Shown here in pieces: positions 34,556-42,709 of a DNA stretch of 64,000 nt (position 1 is its first letter; the number at the start of each line of letters is the position of its first letter). Position numbers and translations under genes: made by a program. The notes below the pieces were generated by a model, which was not told the origin of the DNA, did no database searches, and worked only from the letters and a program-made list of their open reading frames with translations. Origin of the DNA: SMWD01 sp964629475 (GTDB lineage: Bacteria > Pseudomonadota > Gammaproteobacteria > Steroidobacterales > GCA-2729495); NCBI GenBank assembly GCA_964629475.1, contig CAZVQW010000012.1, positions 37,382-101,381 on the forward strand. Reading direction: 5' to 3'.

Positions 34556-36640
34556 ATGACAGACCTTAGCTTATACAGAAACATCGGAATTTTTGCGCAC
34601 GTTGACGCCGGTAAGACGACGACAACCGAGCGCATCCTTAAACTCACGGGAAAGATTCACAAGCTCGGCGAAGTACACGATGGTGAGGCCACAACCGACT
34701 TCATGGAGCAGGAACAGGAACGCGGCATCACGATTCAGTCTGCGGCGACGAGTTGCGAATGGGACGGCCACAACCTGAACATCATCGATACACCCGGACA
34801 CGTCGACTTCACGATCGAGGTCTATCGCTCTCTGAAAGTGCTCGACGGCGGCGTCGGTGTATTTTGCGGTTCCGGCGGCGTCGAACCGCAGTCGGAAACG
34901 AACTGGCGTTATGCGAACGATTCAGAAGTTGCGCGGATTATTTTCGTCAACAAACTCGATCGCATGGGTGCAGACTTCTACCGTGTCGTCGGCCAGGTGC
35001 GCGACATACTCGGCGCCAATCCGCTCGTCATGGTGCTGCCGATCGGCATCGAAGATGACTTCAAGGGTGTCATCGACCTGCTGACCCGTGAGGCATGGGT
35101 CTGGGATGAGAGCGGCGATCCGACGCATTACGAAATTTCCGCCGTACCGGAAGACATGAAGGACAAGGTCGAGGAATATCGTGAGCAGCTGATCGAAACG
35201 GCGCTTGAGCAGGACGATGATCTGCTCGAAGCCTACCTCGAGGGCAACGAGCCGTCGATCGACGATATCAAGCGCTGTGTACGCAAGGGTACAATTGCGC
35301 TCGATTTCTTCCCGACATTCTGTGGTTCGGCATTCAAGAACAAGGGCGTACAGAACGTACTCAATGCCGTGGTCGACTACTTGCCGAGCCCGACCGAGGT
35401 CAAGCCGCAACCCGAGATCGATCTCGAAGGCAATGAGACCGGCGAGCTGGCCCTTGTCGACCCGAACTATCCGCTGCGCGCACTCGCATTCAAGATCATG
35501 GACGACCGCTATGGCGCCCTGACCTTTACGCGTATTTATTCCGGCACCCTGAAAAAAGGTGACAGCGTACTCAATACGTTCACCGGCAAGACCGAGCGCA
35601 TCGGCCGCATTGTCGAAATGCATGCCGATTCACGCGAAGAGCTCGATTCCGCGCAGGCCGGCGACATCGTCGCGCTGCTCGGCATGAAGCAAACCCAGAC
35701 GGGCCACACGTTGGCAGATGTCAAAAAACCGGCCACACTCGAGCCGATGGTATTCCCTGATCCGGTCATCTCGATCGCCATCTCACCGACCGATAAAGCC
35801 GGCACGGAGAAAATGGGCATCGCACTGACGAAGATGATTGCTGAGGACCCGTCATTCCGCATCATGACCGATGAGGACTCCGGTGAAACGATCATGATGG
35901 GCATGGGTGAGTTGCACCTCGACATCAAGGTCGACATCCTGCGCCGTACGCACGGCGTCGAGGTTGAAGTGGGCAAGCCACAGGTTGCCTATCGCGAAAC
36001 GATCACTCAGCCGGTCACCGACAGCTATACCCATAAGAAGCAAACGGGTGGCTCCGGTCAGTACGGCAAAATCGACTACACGATCGAGCCGGCCGAAACG
36101 GGCAGCGGTTATGTCTTTGATTGCACGGTTACGGGTGGTAACGTGCCGCGCGAATACTGGGGCGCCATTGAGAAGTCATTCGGTCTTTGCATGGACGAAG
36201 GCACGCTGGCCGGTTTCCCGCTGCTCGACATCAAGTTCACCCTGCAGGACGGTGCTTTCCATGCAGTCGACTCATCCGCGATGGCCTTCGAACAGGCTAC
36301 CAGGGCCGCTTATCGTCAATCGATCCCGAAGGCTGCGCCGCAACTGCTCGAACCGATCATGAAAATCGATGTCTTTTCGCCGGAAGCAAACGTCGGCGAC
36401 GTCATCGGCGACCTGAACAGGCGGCGTGGCATGATCAAATCGCAGGAAGTCGGTACGACGGGCGTGCGCGTCAAGTCCGAGGCGCCGCTCAGCGAGATGT
36501 TCGGTTATATCGGCGACCTGCGTACCATGACGTCAGGTCGTGGCCAGTTCTCGATGGAATTTTCGCACTATGCACCGTGTCCAAGAAATATCGCGGAAGA
36601 CGTTATCGAAGAGACGAAGGCACGCAAAGCGGCGAAATAA
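34556..36640 (+). CDS. fusA2: Second elongation factor G (EF-G2 type)
   Basis: 694 residues. GTPase motifs: AHVDAGKTTTTER (G1), ERGITIQSAATS (G2), DTPGHVDFTIEVYRSLKVLDGGVGVFCGSGGVEPQSETNWRYAN (G3 region), NKLDRMGAD (G4). Domains III-V are complete (GKPQVAYRET, HKKQTGGSGQYGKI, TMTSGRGQFSMEFSHY). FCGSGGVEPQ in place of the usual VFDGVAGVQPQS type and the lack of rpsL, rpsG and tuf neighbours mark it as the separate EF-G2 paralogue seen in Vibrio and Pseudomonas, which may act in ribosome recycling or stress. ATG 34556 is fixed by the conserved opening LYRNIGIFAHVDAG. Confidence 0.93.
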   Translation: MTDLSLYRNIGIFAHVDAGKTTTTERILKLTGKIHKLGEVHDGEATTDFMEQEQERGITIQSAATSCEWDGHNLNIIDTPGHVDFTIEVYRSLKVLDGGVGVFCGSGGVEPQSETNWRYANDSEVARIIFVNKLDRMGADFYRVVGQVRDILGANPLVMVLPIGIEDDFKGVIDLLTREAWVWDESGDPTHYEISAVPEDMKDKVEEYREQLIETALEQDDDLLEAYLEGNEPSIDDIKRCVRKGTIALDFFPTFCGSAFKNKGVQNVLNAVVDYLPSPTEVKPQPEIDLEGNETGELALVDPNYPLRALAFKIMDDRYGALTFTRIYSGTLKKGDSVLNTFTGKTERIGRIVEMHADSREELDSAQAGDIVALLGMKQTQTGHTLADVKKPATLEPMVFPDPVISIAISPTDKAGTEKMGIALTKMIAEDPSFRIMTDEDSGETIMMGMGELHLDIKVDILRRTHGVEVEVGKPQVAYRETITQPVTDSYTHKKQTGGSGQYGKIDYTIEPAETGSGYVFDCTVTGGNVPREYWGAIEKSFGLCMDEGTLAGFPLLDIKFTLQDGAFHAVDSSAMAFEQATRAAYRQSIPKAAPQLLEPIMKIDVFSPEANVGDVIGDLNRRRGMIKSQEVGTTGVRVKSEAPLSEMFGYIGDLRTMTSGRGQFSMEFSHYAPCPRNIAEDVIEETKARKAAK

Positions 36641-36662
36641 CTCCGGAACCCACTTCAATAAT

Positions 36663-36730
36663 TGTGGGAGCGGCTTTAGCCGCGATTCCCCTGCCGTGGC
36701 GCACCGTTCGCGGCTAAAGCCGCTCCCACA
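36663..36730. repeat. Full REP-like inverted repeat after fusA2
   Basis: Two 23-nt arms (36663-36685 and 36708-36730) are perfectly complementary with a 22-nt centre. The core is GTGGGAGCGGCTTTAGCCGC. It is the best-preserved copy of a family also seen at 57268, 21128 and 11883. It could also terminate fusA2. Confidence 0.8.
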
Positions 36731-36773
36731 AGTGAGTCGCTGAAGTATTTCGGAGCTCCAGGGAGAGAGCATC

Positions 36774-37670
36774 TTGCTCAAATCGATCGTCATTGTGACC
36801 ATCTCGGTACTGAATCTCGGTTCCGTCGAGGATGCGTACGAAGCGCACCTGGGTTATACGACCGTCGACCAGGGTGCCTTGACTGCAAAAGTTGCCGAAG
36901 TCTGGGATACCGAAAAGATGACCGGCAACCAGTACCTCGTGATGCAGCCCTCGAACAACGAACGTGTCTACCTTCGCTTCATCGAGAACCCGACTACCAG
37001 GAATCACACTGCGATGACGACGCATGGCTGGAACGCCACCGAATTACTCGTCAGGGATCCGGATTTACTCGCCAAACAACTGACCGGTTCACCATTCACA
37101 ATTATTGGTCCGCCGAAAGACCTGTGGGCTGCACCCAATGCACCGCGAGCGATGCAGGTACGCGGCCCGGCCGACGAAGTGCTGTACCTGACGCGTAACC
37201 TCAAATTCGAATTTGACGCATTCGTAGATCGCGTCTTTATCATGGTTGTAGCCGGCCCGTCGATGACGAGTCTCAGCGACTATTACTCGACCAGGATGGG
37301 CCTTGACGTCGGCGCGGCAACGCCGTTTCCGATCAGCGTCGTCTCGCGGGCACAAAACCTTGCGGCTGACACGACCTATCCATTGGCAATTGCCACTATT
37401 TCACAACGATTCCTGATCGAGCTGGATGAATACCCGCCGGCCATCGGCTCACGCCCGGTCTCGGACGGTTTCCTGCCACCCGGCACATCGATGGTCACAT
37501 TCGAGGTCGAGAATCTGGATGCATTCGATGTCGACTGGCGAGCAACGCCGGCAACACTGGACGGCCTGCCTTACAATGGCCGGCGCACGGCAGTCACCGT
37601 CGGCCCGGCCGGCGAATGGCTCGAACTGATCGAAGCAGAATCAACGCAAGACAATTCCACGCTTAAATAA
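36774..37670 (+). CDS. VOC (glyoxalase/bleomycin-resistance fold) family protein
   Basis: 298 residues with two VOC-type halves: VSVLNLGSVEDAYEAHLGYTTVDQG at the start (paired beta-alpha units) and SMTSLSDYYSTRMGLDVGAATPFPISV later, ending in GPAGEWLELIEAE, a common VOC strand. The metal-binding residues cannot be set with confidence. TTG 36774 is supported by GGGAGAG about 7 nt upstream. It is followed after 20 bp by a hemerythrin gene, likely the same transcript. Confidence 0.7.
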   Translation: MLKSIVIVTISVLNLGSVEDAYEAHLGYTTVDQGALTAKVAEVWDTEKMTGNQYLVMQPSNNERVYLRFIENPTTRNHTAMTTHGWNATELLVRDPDLLAKQLTGSPFTIIGPPKDLWAAPNAPRAMQVRGPADEVLYLTRNLKFEFDAFVDRVFIMVVAGPSMTSLSDYYSTRMGLDVGAATPFPISVVSRAQNLAADTTYPLAIATISQRFLIELDEYPPAIGSRPVSDGFLPPGTSMVTFEVENLDAFDVDWRATPATLDGLPYNGRRTAVTVGPAGEWLELIEAESTQDNSTLK

Positions 37671-37690
37671 ACCCGGCACCATTAACTACC

Positions 37691-38200
37691 ATGACCAATC
37701 CAAACAGCCTCAAGTCCGTCATCGCCCATTGCCACCAGGTACTCGGTCAATTATTTTTCGCCCACCAGGAAGCCGTTTTAGTCGGAGATTTGCCATGTGC
37801 CATCGAGACTCTGCGGCAATACACCGAGGCGCTCGACTTGCACAAAAACTTCGAGGACGAGCACCTGCTGCCCCGGCTCGCCGAACTCGACGATCCGGGA
37901 GACTGGCCGGTATCGCTGTATAGCCACGAACACAACAAGATCGGGGACCTGTTGCCCCAACTCGAAAAGCACATCATCCAGCTTAATACACAGGGACTGG
38001 CCGGCACCGCATTACGCGCCGAGCTAATCGATTTACTGGACCGGGAAAAATCCATCAAGGGCCTGTGCGAGCACCACCAGGAACGCGAAGAAGCGGGCAT
38101 GCTCCCGGTACTGGATCAGCAAACCGAGGAGACATGGCGTATCTCGATCATCGGACCGTTCCTCGATGAATGGCAAACAACGGTATCTGAGTATTCCTAA
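37691..38200 (+). CDS. Hemerythrin domain protein
   Basis: 169 residues of four-helix-bundle hemerythrin-like type: CHQVLGQLFFAHQEAV, ALDLHKNFEDEHLLPRLAEL, LYSHEHNKIGDLL and CEHHQEREEAGMLPVLD provide spaced His and Glu ligands for a di-iron site (H...HxxxE...HxxxxD-like spacing). Members bind oxygen or NO, or sense iron. It lies 20 bp after the VOC gene and converges on the SIMPL gene. Confidence 0.85.
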   Translation: MTNPNSLKSVIAHCHQVLGQLFFAHQEAVLVGDLPCAIETLRQYTEALDLHKNFEDEHLLPRLAELDDPGDWPVSLYSHEHNKIGDLLPQLEKHIIQLNTQGLAGTALRAELIDLLDREKSIKGLCEHHQEREEAGMLPVLDQQTEETWRISIIGPFLDEWQTTVSEYS

Positions 38201-38245
38201 AAGCCAGGCTCCGCCTCGTAGTCCGACAATTCAAGTCAGCACCAG

Positions 38246-38953
38246 TTACTGCAGTGCAAATACCGCGCTGATTACCGCATCGAATCGGATCTCCCCGGCG
38301 TTATAGGTTGCCGGCGCCGACTCGGCGGTGGCCATGGCGATTCCTTCCTGTTGCACTCGCATCATCGGCGCGGGGCGTGGCCGGTTTCTGACGGCATCAA
38401 TCCGGATCACGGCTCCAAGCTTTACGCCGAGATTATCTGCCAGCACCCCGGCATTATCCCGCGCATCGGTGGCAGCATTGGCAAGCGCTTCACGATAAAC
38501 CTTGCGCCGCTCGGTGCTGTCGAGCATGGGCGGCGATACCCGATTGACGCCGGCCTTGACCGAGCCTTCTACGATTTTACCGAGCACTTCCAGATCGTGG
38601 ATCTCGATATCAATCCGACGTTCGGCGATGTAGCCGATCAGTTCCTGCTCGGAGGTCTCCCGATTCCAGCGATAATTTGGCTGTACCGTCGCCCCGGTCG
38701 TGTCGATGTCTTGTTGACCGACACCGAGTTCATCGAGCAACGTCAGAACCCGGGCCGTGACAGCGGCCGCGGCCCGCTGGGCGACCGAGAGTGACGGATC
38801 GCGCTCGACAACCGTCAGGCTGAGCCGGGCCATGTCCGGCGCAATCGTCGCAAACCCTTCACCATTGACTGCAATCGTCCGGGTCCCGTCATCATCCGCA
38901 AACGCCTGGCACGAAACAGCCAACAAGAAAATTATAAGTCCTGAGCGCAACAT
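38246..38953 (-). CDS. SIMPL domain (DUF541, YggE-like) periplasmic protein
   Basis: 235 residues with a signal peptide (LRSGLIIFLLAVSCQAFA). DDGTRTIAVNGEGFATIAPDMARLSLTVV and a later DTTGATVQPNYRW segment are the SIMPL signature, with NAATDARDNAGVLADNLGVKLGAVIRI near the end. YggE-like proteins are linked to oxidative stress, but the mechanism is unknown. GGAGG lies before ATG 38953. Confidence 0.9.
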   Translation of the reverse strand: MLRSGLIIFLLAVSCQAFADDDGTRTIAVNGEGFATIAPDMARLSLTVVERDPSLSVAQRAAAAVTARVLTLLDELGVGQQDIDTTGATVQPNYRWNRETSEQELIGYIAERRIDIEIHDLEVLGKIVEGSVKAGVNRVSPPMLDSTERRKVYREALANAATDARDNAGVLADNLGVKLGAVIRIDAVRNRPRPAPMMRVQQEGIAMATAESAPATYNAGEIRFDAVISAVFALQ

Positions 38954-39030
38954 GAGATCGCCTCCAAAAATGTCTGGTCACCAATATGCCAGAAAACAGG
39001 TCAGAAAAATTGGACCCGGGAGCACCCCTG

Positions 39031-39495
39031 TCATCCAAAGTAATGAATTGCCAGCACCAATGCCGAGAAAATTCCCGCACCAACCAGGAAAAATGCGTAC
39101 TGCCGATGCGATCGTATATGCGGAAGTTCGTATACCGTAGCAACCACTATCATTCCTCCGGCCAGGAACGAGTACCACAGCGAAAGAGTTGCATCGGCAA
39201 TTTCCATCATGACCCCGGCGAGCCAGCCGGCATAAACAGTCACGGTTAGAAAAAACCGTATTGACCGATCGTATAGCTGTGGAGAATGTTCGCGTACCAG
39301 GGAATCGACCCCTGCAAAATGAATTGCCATGGCCAATCCGAAAAAAATTATGGGCTCGGGGCTATGCGTTACCTGTTCTGACAGCAGGTAACCAATAATA
39401 AAACTGTACGCCGCAAGACTGGCACCCTCCACTTCGAAAAGAAGTTTTGCCGATCTGACGGATATCCTGATGGCCTGATCTTCTCTATATGCCAT
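39031..39495 (-). CDS. Membrane protein, C-terminal half of a ZIP-like transporter (see next entry)
   Basis: 154 residues, five hydrophobic segments (FIIGYLLSE, FFGLAMAIHFAGVDSL, AGWLAGVMMEIADATLSLW, LAGGMIVVATVYELP and others). The start ATG 39495 lies inside the last codons of the gene upstream, with ATGGCATATAG as the 11-nt overlap. Families with this pair of sequences are normally one protein of about 250-270 residues, so this is either a natural split coupled by reinitiation, or one frame broken by an indel. Confidence 0.55.
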   Translation of the reverse strand: MAYREDQAIRISVRSAKLLFEVEGASLAAYSFIIGYLLSEQVTHSPEPIIFFGLAMAIHFAGVDSLVREHSPQLYDRSIRFFLTVTVYAGWLAGVMMEIADATLSLWYSFLAGGMIVVATVYELPHIRSHRQYAFFLVGAGIFSALVLAIHYFG

Positions 39496-39814
39496 TACCA
39501 GCTAGGCTGACACCCAGATAAATCGAGAACCCCACAAGCCCGACGAGATAAACATTATGCGTCAGGAACCCGTAAACACTATTCTCCGCCACATGCGCCA
39601 GTTTTTCCTGCGCCCTGGCAAGGTGCGGAAAAATCTCCATGAAGACATAGGCCAGAGCGACACCGGCAGAAGCCGGCAACCAGAGATTGTCCGGTTTACG
39701 CATGAAGCGAAAGCGTGGAGTCAGCAGATGAACCAGAGCGATCAGCGTGGCACCGACAAAAGAGGGCCAAAACAGCTCGATGTAATTACCTGATATGTCA
39801 CCGCCAGGATTCAT
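39485..39814 (-). CDS. Membrane protein, N-terminal half of a ZIP-like transporter
   Basis: 109 residues from ATG 39814, with three hydrophobic segments. ELFWPSFVGATLIALVHLL and LPASAGVALAYVFMEIFPHLARAQEKLA, then NVYLVGLVGFSIYLGV, are typical of the first half of a ZIP-like membrane protein, with a His and Glu in the second segment. The frame ends at TAG just after IYLGVSLAGNGI, where a full-length relative would continue. The start is uncertain; the frame is open to 39871. Confidence 0.5.
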   Translation of the reverse strand: MNPGGDISGNYIELFWPSFVGATLIALVHLLTPRFRFMRKPDNLWLPASAGVALAYVFMEIFPHLARAQEKLAHVAENSVYGFLTHNVYLVGLVGFSIYLGVSLAGNGI

Positions 39815-39912
39815 GTTCTGCCCATTATCCAGAAAACAAATCTGTGGCGATAGGGACATGCAGGGGAACACGGTAACATCCGGGCAATGGAAAACAGAGA
39901 CAACTCTACCTC

Positions 39913-40644
39913 GTGAGCGCGACGGAAAACGCAGACTTGACCGGCCGACTACGACTACAGTGGCTTGCCCTCTGGACCGGGCTGCTGCCGTTTATCGTCA
40001 TCAACCTTGCTTATCTCGGCTCTGCATTCGACGGCCATATTTCGGCCTGTTTTCCATACCTGGAAGGCTGCACGTCGATCAGTTCGGCCGGTCGTTATGG
40101 CCCAAGCTATTATTTCTTCAAGGCCGGCATGATTCCGGCGGCGGCGCTGCTGGCAGGATTCTGGATTCTTTGCCGCCGCTGGCTGATCGAGCTTGGTGGC
40201 GACAGTGCGATAGTACGATGGATTACCGTACTCGGCGTACTCGCCGCCGTGTTCCTGGTGTTGTACACGGTATTCCTCGGTCACAAGGGAGACTTCTACA
40301 ACCTGATGCGCCGGTTCGGCGTGAATCTATATTTTGGCTTTAGCGGACTGGCCCAGATCATGTTGCTCGCCCGGCTGCAAAAACTCCGTTCGAAGGGCGA
40401 GACGCAGATTCCCAACCGGCTCTTGAGACTGATGCTGCTGCTGTTAATCGGCCTGCTGATCATCGGGCTGGCGAGTATCCCGATTTCAAACTTCATCGTC
40501 GATAAGCACCAACCGAGAAATATCGTCGAGTGGAACTTCGCCTTGCTGATGATCGCGTACTACGTTCTCGCCTGGCGTGCCTGGTGCGCCACCGGTTTTA
40601 ATCCGAGTATCGCTATCGGCAGGTCACGAGAACGTCACAGGTAA
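39913..40644 (+). CDS. Frag1/DRAM/Sfk1-like seven-helix membrane protein
   Basis: 243 residues with about seven hydrophobic segments. AYLGSAFDGHISACFPYLEGCTSISSAGRYGPSYYFFKAGM and EWNFALLMIAYYVLAWRAW resemble the Frag1/DRAM/Sfk1 family (CWH43 N-terminal domain), found in eukaryotes and some bacteria. The bacterial role is unknown. GTG 39913 is the only reasonable start. It is divergent from the ZIP-like pair with about 100 bp between. Confidence 0.5.
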   Translation: MSATENADLTGRLRLQWLALWTGLLPFIVINLAYLGSAFDGHISACFPYLEGCTSISSAGRYGPSYYFFKAGMIPAAALLAGFWILCRRWLIELGGDSAIVRWITVLGVLAAVFLVLYTVFLGHKGDFYNLMRRFGVNLYFGFSGLAQIMLLARLQKLRSKGETQIPNRLLRLMLLLLIGLLIIGLASIPISNFIVDKHQPRNIVEWNFALLMIAYYVLAWRAWCATGFNPSIAIGRSRERHR

Positions 40645-41633
40645 GCGGCCGTCATTTCCTCCGATACGTCCCATAACTTCAATGCCAGCGCATCGTCATG
40701 CATATGCGGGCCATCCGGTTCCACCGGGTTGCAGTCCTCGAAGTAATAACCGCTAACACGGGCCAAACGCGGATCGGCCGCAACGTAGACCTGCGTCGCG
40801 GCACCCTGATCGACGGTCTTGAAACCCTTGCGCAGCGGCGCATCGGGATCGCGCGGCTTGCCGGTAATATAACGCCCGAGGTTCGTGGCCACCATCCCCG
40901 GATGCACCGAGTTGGACGTGACGCTGGTATCGGCATAACGCCGAGCCAGTTCGCGTGAAAACAGAGCATTGGCGAGCTTGGACTGGCCGTAGTTCCTGAA
41001 AGGATTGTAGTCATTTTCCCCGCTCAGGTTGCCGAACTGGATACCTTCCTGTGGTGCGTTGCGATAAGCGAGGCTGGATAAAATCACGATACGCCCGGCG
41101 GAGGCCGCTTCGACCTGCGGTAACAACCGGCGGGTCAACAGGTAATGGCCCAGGTGATTGACGGCGAATTGCTTTTCGATGCCGTTCACCTGCTCGAGCG
41201 TCCGCAACGCCATGATGCCGGCATTACACATGAGCACATCGATCGACACCTTCAATGCCTGTACCTGTTTACTGCATTCCACGATCGAATCGAAATCGGT
41301 CAGTTCGCAAACAAGTGGCGTCGTCTTGCCCTCGACACCGGCACAAGCATCCTGAGCCTTGGCCAGGGTACGTCCGGTGCCGATAACATGCGCCCCGCGA
41401 GCCGCCATGACCCGCATCGATTCATGGCCTAACCCGGAATTACACCCGGTAATCAACACAGTCTTGCCCGACAGATCCAGACCGGCGACCACCTCATCGG
41501 CCGTCGTCGTAAAGCCATAATTACTGCGCGGCACATCACTGATACCAGCCCGCACCGAAAACGGCCACAAGGCCGTCAGACTCATGGCGGAACCTGTCTG
41601 GATTAACGTACGTCTGCTGATTTTCTTTGTCAT
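40635..41633 (-). CDS. Tat-exported short-chain dehydrogenase/reductase
   Basis: 332 residues from ATG 41633, with GGGAGA 8 nt upstream. The N-terminus SRRTLIQTGSAMSLTALWPF is a twin-arginine signal. The SDR core has TGCNSGLGHESMRV (cofactor), NAGIMALR, and the YxxxK in NYGQSKLANALFS. NSVHPGMVATNLGRY and retinol-dehydrogenase-like features follow. The longer frame upstream is not protein-like. The 3' end overlaps the convergent Frag1-like gene by 10 bp. Substrate unknown. Confidence 0.85.
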   Translation of the reverse strand: MTKKISRRTLIQTGSAMSLTALWPFSVRAGISDVPRSNYGFTTTADEVVAGLDLSGKTVLITGCNSGLGHESMRVMAARGAHVIGTGRTLAKAQDACAGVEGKTTPLVCELTDFDSIVECSKQVQALKVSIDVLMCNAGIMALRTLEQVNGIEKQFAVNHLGHYLLTRRLLPQVEAASAGRIVILSSLAYRNAPQEGIQFGNLSGENDYNPFRNYGQSKLANALFSRELARRYADTSVTSNSVHPGMVATNLGRYITGKPRDPDAPLRKGFKTVDQGAATQVYVAADPRLARVSGYYFEDCNPVEPDGPHMHDDALALKLWDVSEEMTAAYL

Positions 41634-41878
41634 TGAAAATTCTCCCAGCCGGACAACGCCGGATTCTTCGTCACTTCGAGTACAGTCTGAATCAGGAGTT
41701 CCTCCGGGATAGCGCCGAACTTCATTCAGGACCGGCCTGCGGATACTTTTACGACCAAACAGCCGCGGCACAACAACCGCGAATAACGCACCCGGCGATT
41801 GGACTGGTACTCTATCTGAGCTGGCTGAGCCTGTACCGGGACCGCAGGCCATAATTGATACAGAAATCGGAGACGAGC

Positions 41879-42709
41879 ATGACCATCAGAATTTCAGGCC
41901 ACCTGATCGGAGCACTTGTTGCGGCTTGCCTGCTGATGACAACTGGTTACGCCCAGTCCGGGCAAGCCAGCAAGCCTGACTCGGTTCCGGAAATCCGCCC
42001 CGGAATACTCACCGGTTATCTGCAACGAAACGCTTATCCCAACAGCGCTAAACTGTCGCCGCCACCACCGGCCGAAGGATCCGCGGCTCTTGCATCAGAC
42101 GAAGAGATCAGCCGGAAAAATCTTGCTCTGCGCGGTTCGGCACGCTGGCAATTAGCCGCTCAGGACGCCAGGCTCTCGTTCCCGGAAGCCATGGAAACCT
42201 TTTCCTGTGCTTTGGGCATCCGGGTCACCGAGCAGGATTTGCCCCGCCTTTACATGCTGGTGCGCCGCTCACTGACTGATGCCGCATTTTCCACGTCCGC
42301 AGCCAAAAAACATTACCGGCGCACGCGACCGTTTGCCGTCAATGAACAACCCGTTTGCACACCTGGCGGCACAAAGCGGCTAAAGACGAATGGCTCTTAC
42401 CCGTCGGGACATGCCGCCGTCGGCTGGGCCTGGGCCCTGATTCTGAGCGAGCTTGCCCCGGAACAGACCGATGCGATTCTCGCCCGCGGGAGGGCATTCG
42501 GTCAGAGTCGGGTCGTGTGCAATGTGCACTGGCAAAGTGATGTCGCGGAAGGGCGCGTGATTGGAGCCGCCACCGTCGCCAGGCTGCATGCAGATGCCGT
42601 GTTCCGCACAGATCTGGAGGCTGCCAGGGCCGAAATGGCCGTCGCGCGAAGCAAGGGGTTCAAACCCGTCCGGGATTGCGCGGCCGAAGCGAAAATACTG
42701 ACGCGGTAA
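41879..42709 (+). CDS. Class A non-specific acid phosphatase (PAP2 fold), secreted
   Basis: 276 residues from ATG 41879 with a signal peptide (HLIGALVAACLLMTTGYAQ). Motifs KHYRRTRPF, GSYPSGHAAVGW and SRVVCNVHWQSDVAEGR are the three-part class A acid phosphatase signature (KX6RP, PSGH, SRX5HX3D). It hydrolyses phosphomonoesters in the periplasm. GGAGACGAG precedes the start. The acidic-repeat barrel gene lies head on to its 3' end. Confidence 0.92.
   Translation: MTIRISGHLIGALVAACLLMTTGYAQSGQASKPDSVPEIRPGILTGYLQRNAYPNSAKLSPPPPAEGSAALASDEEISRKNLALRGSARWQLAAQDARLSFPEAMETFSCALGIRVTEQDLPRLYMLVRRSLTDAAFSTSAAKKHYRRTRPFAVNEQPVCTPGGTKRLKTNGSYPSGHAAVGWAWALILSELAPEQTDAILARGRAFGQSRVVCNVHWQSDVAEGRVIGAATVARLHADAVFRTDLEAARAEMAVARSKGFKPVRDCAAEAKILTR

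Noticed and set aside
34556..36640. Main EF-G of the str operon
   Set aside because: No rpsL, rpsG or tuf nearby and the FCGSGGVEPQ signature fits the EF-G2 paralogue.
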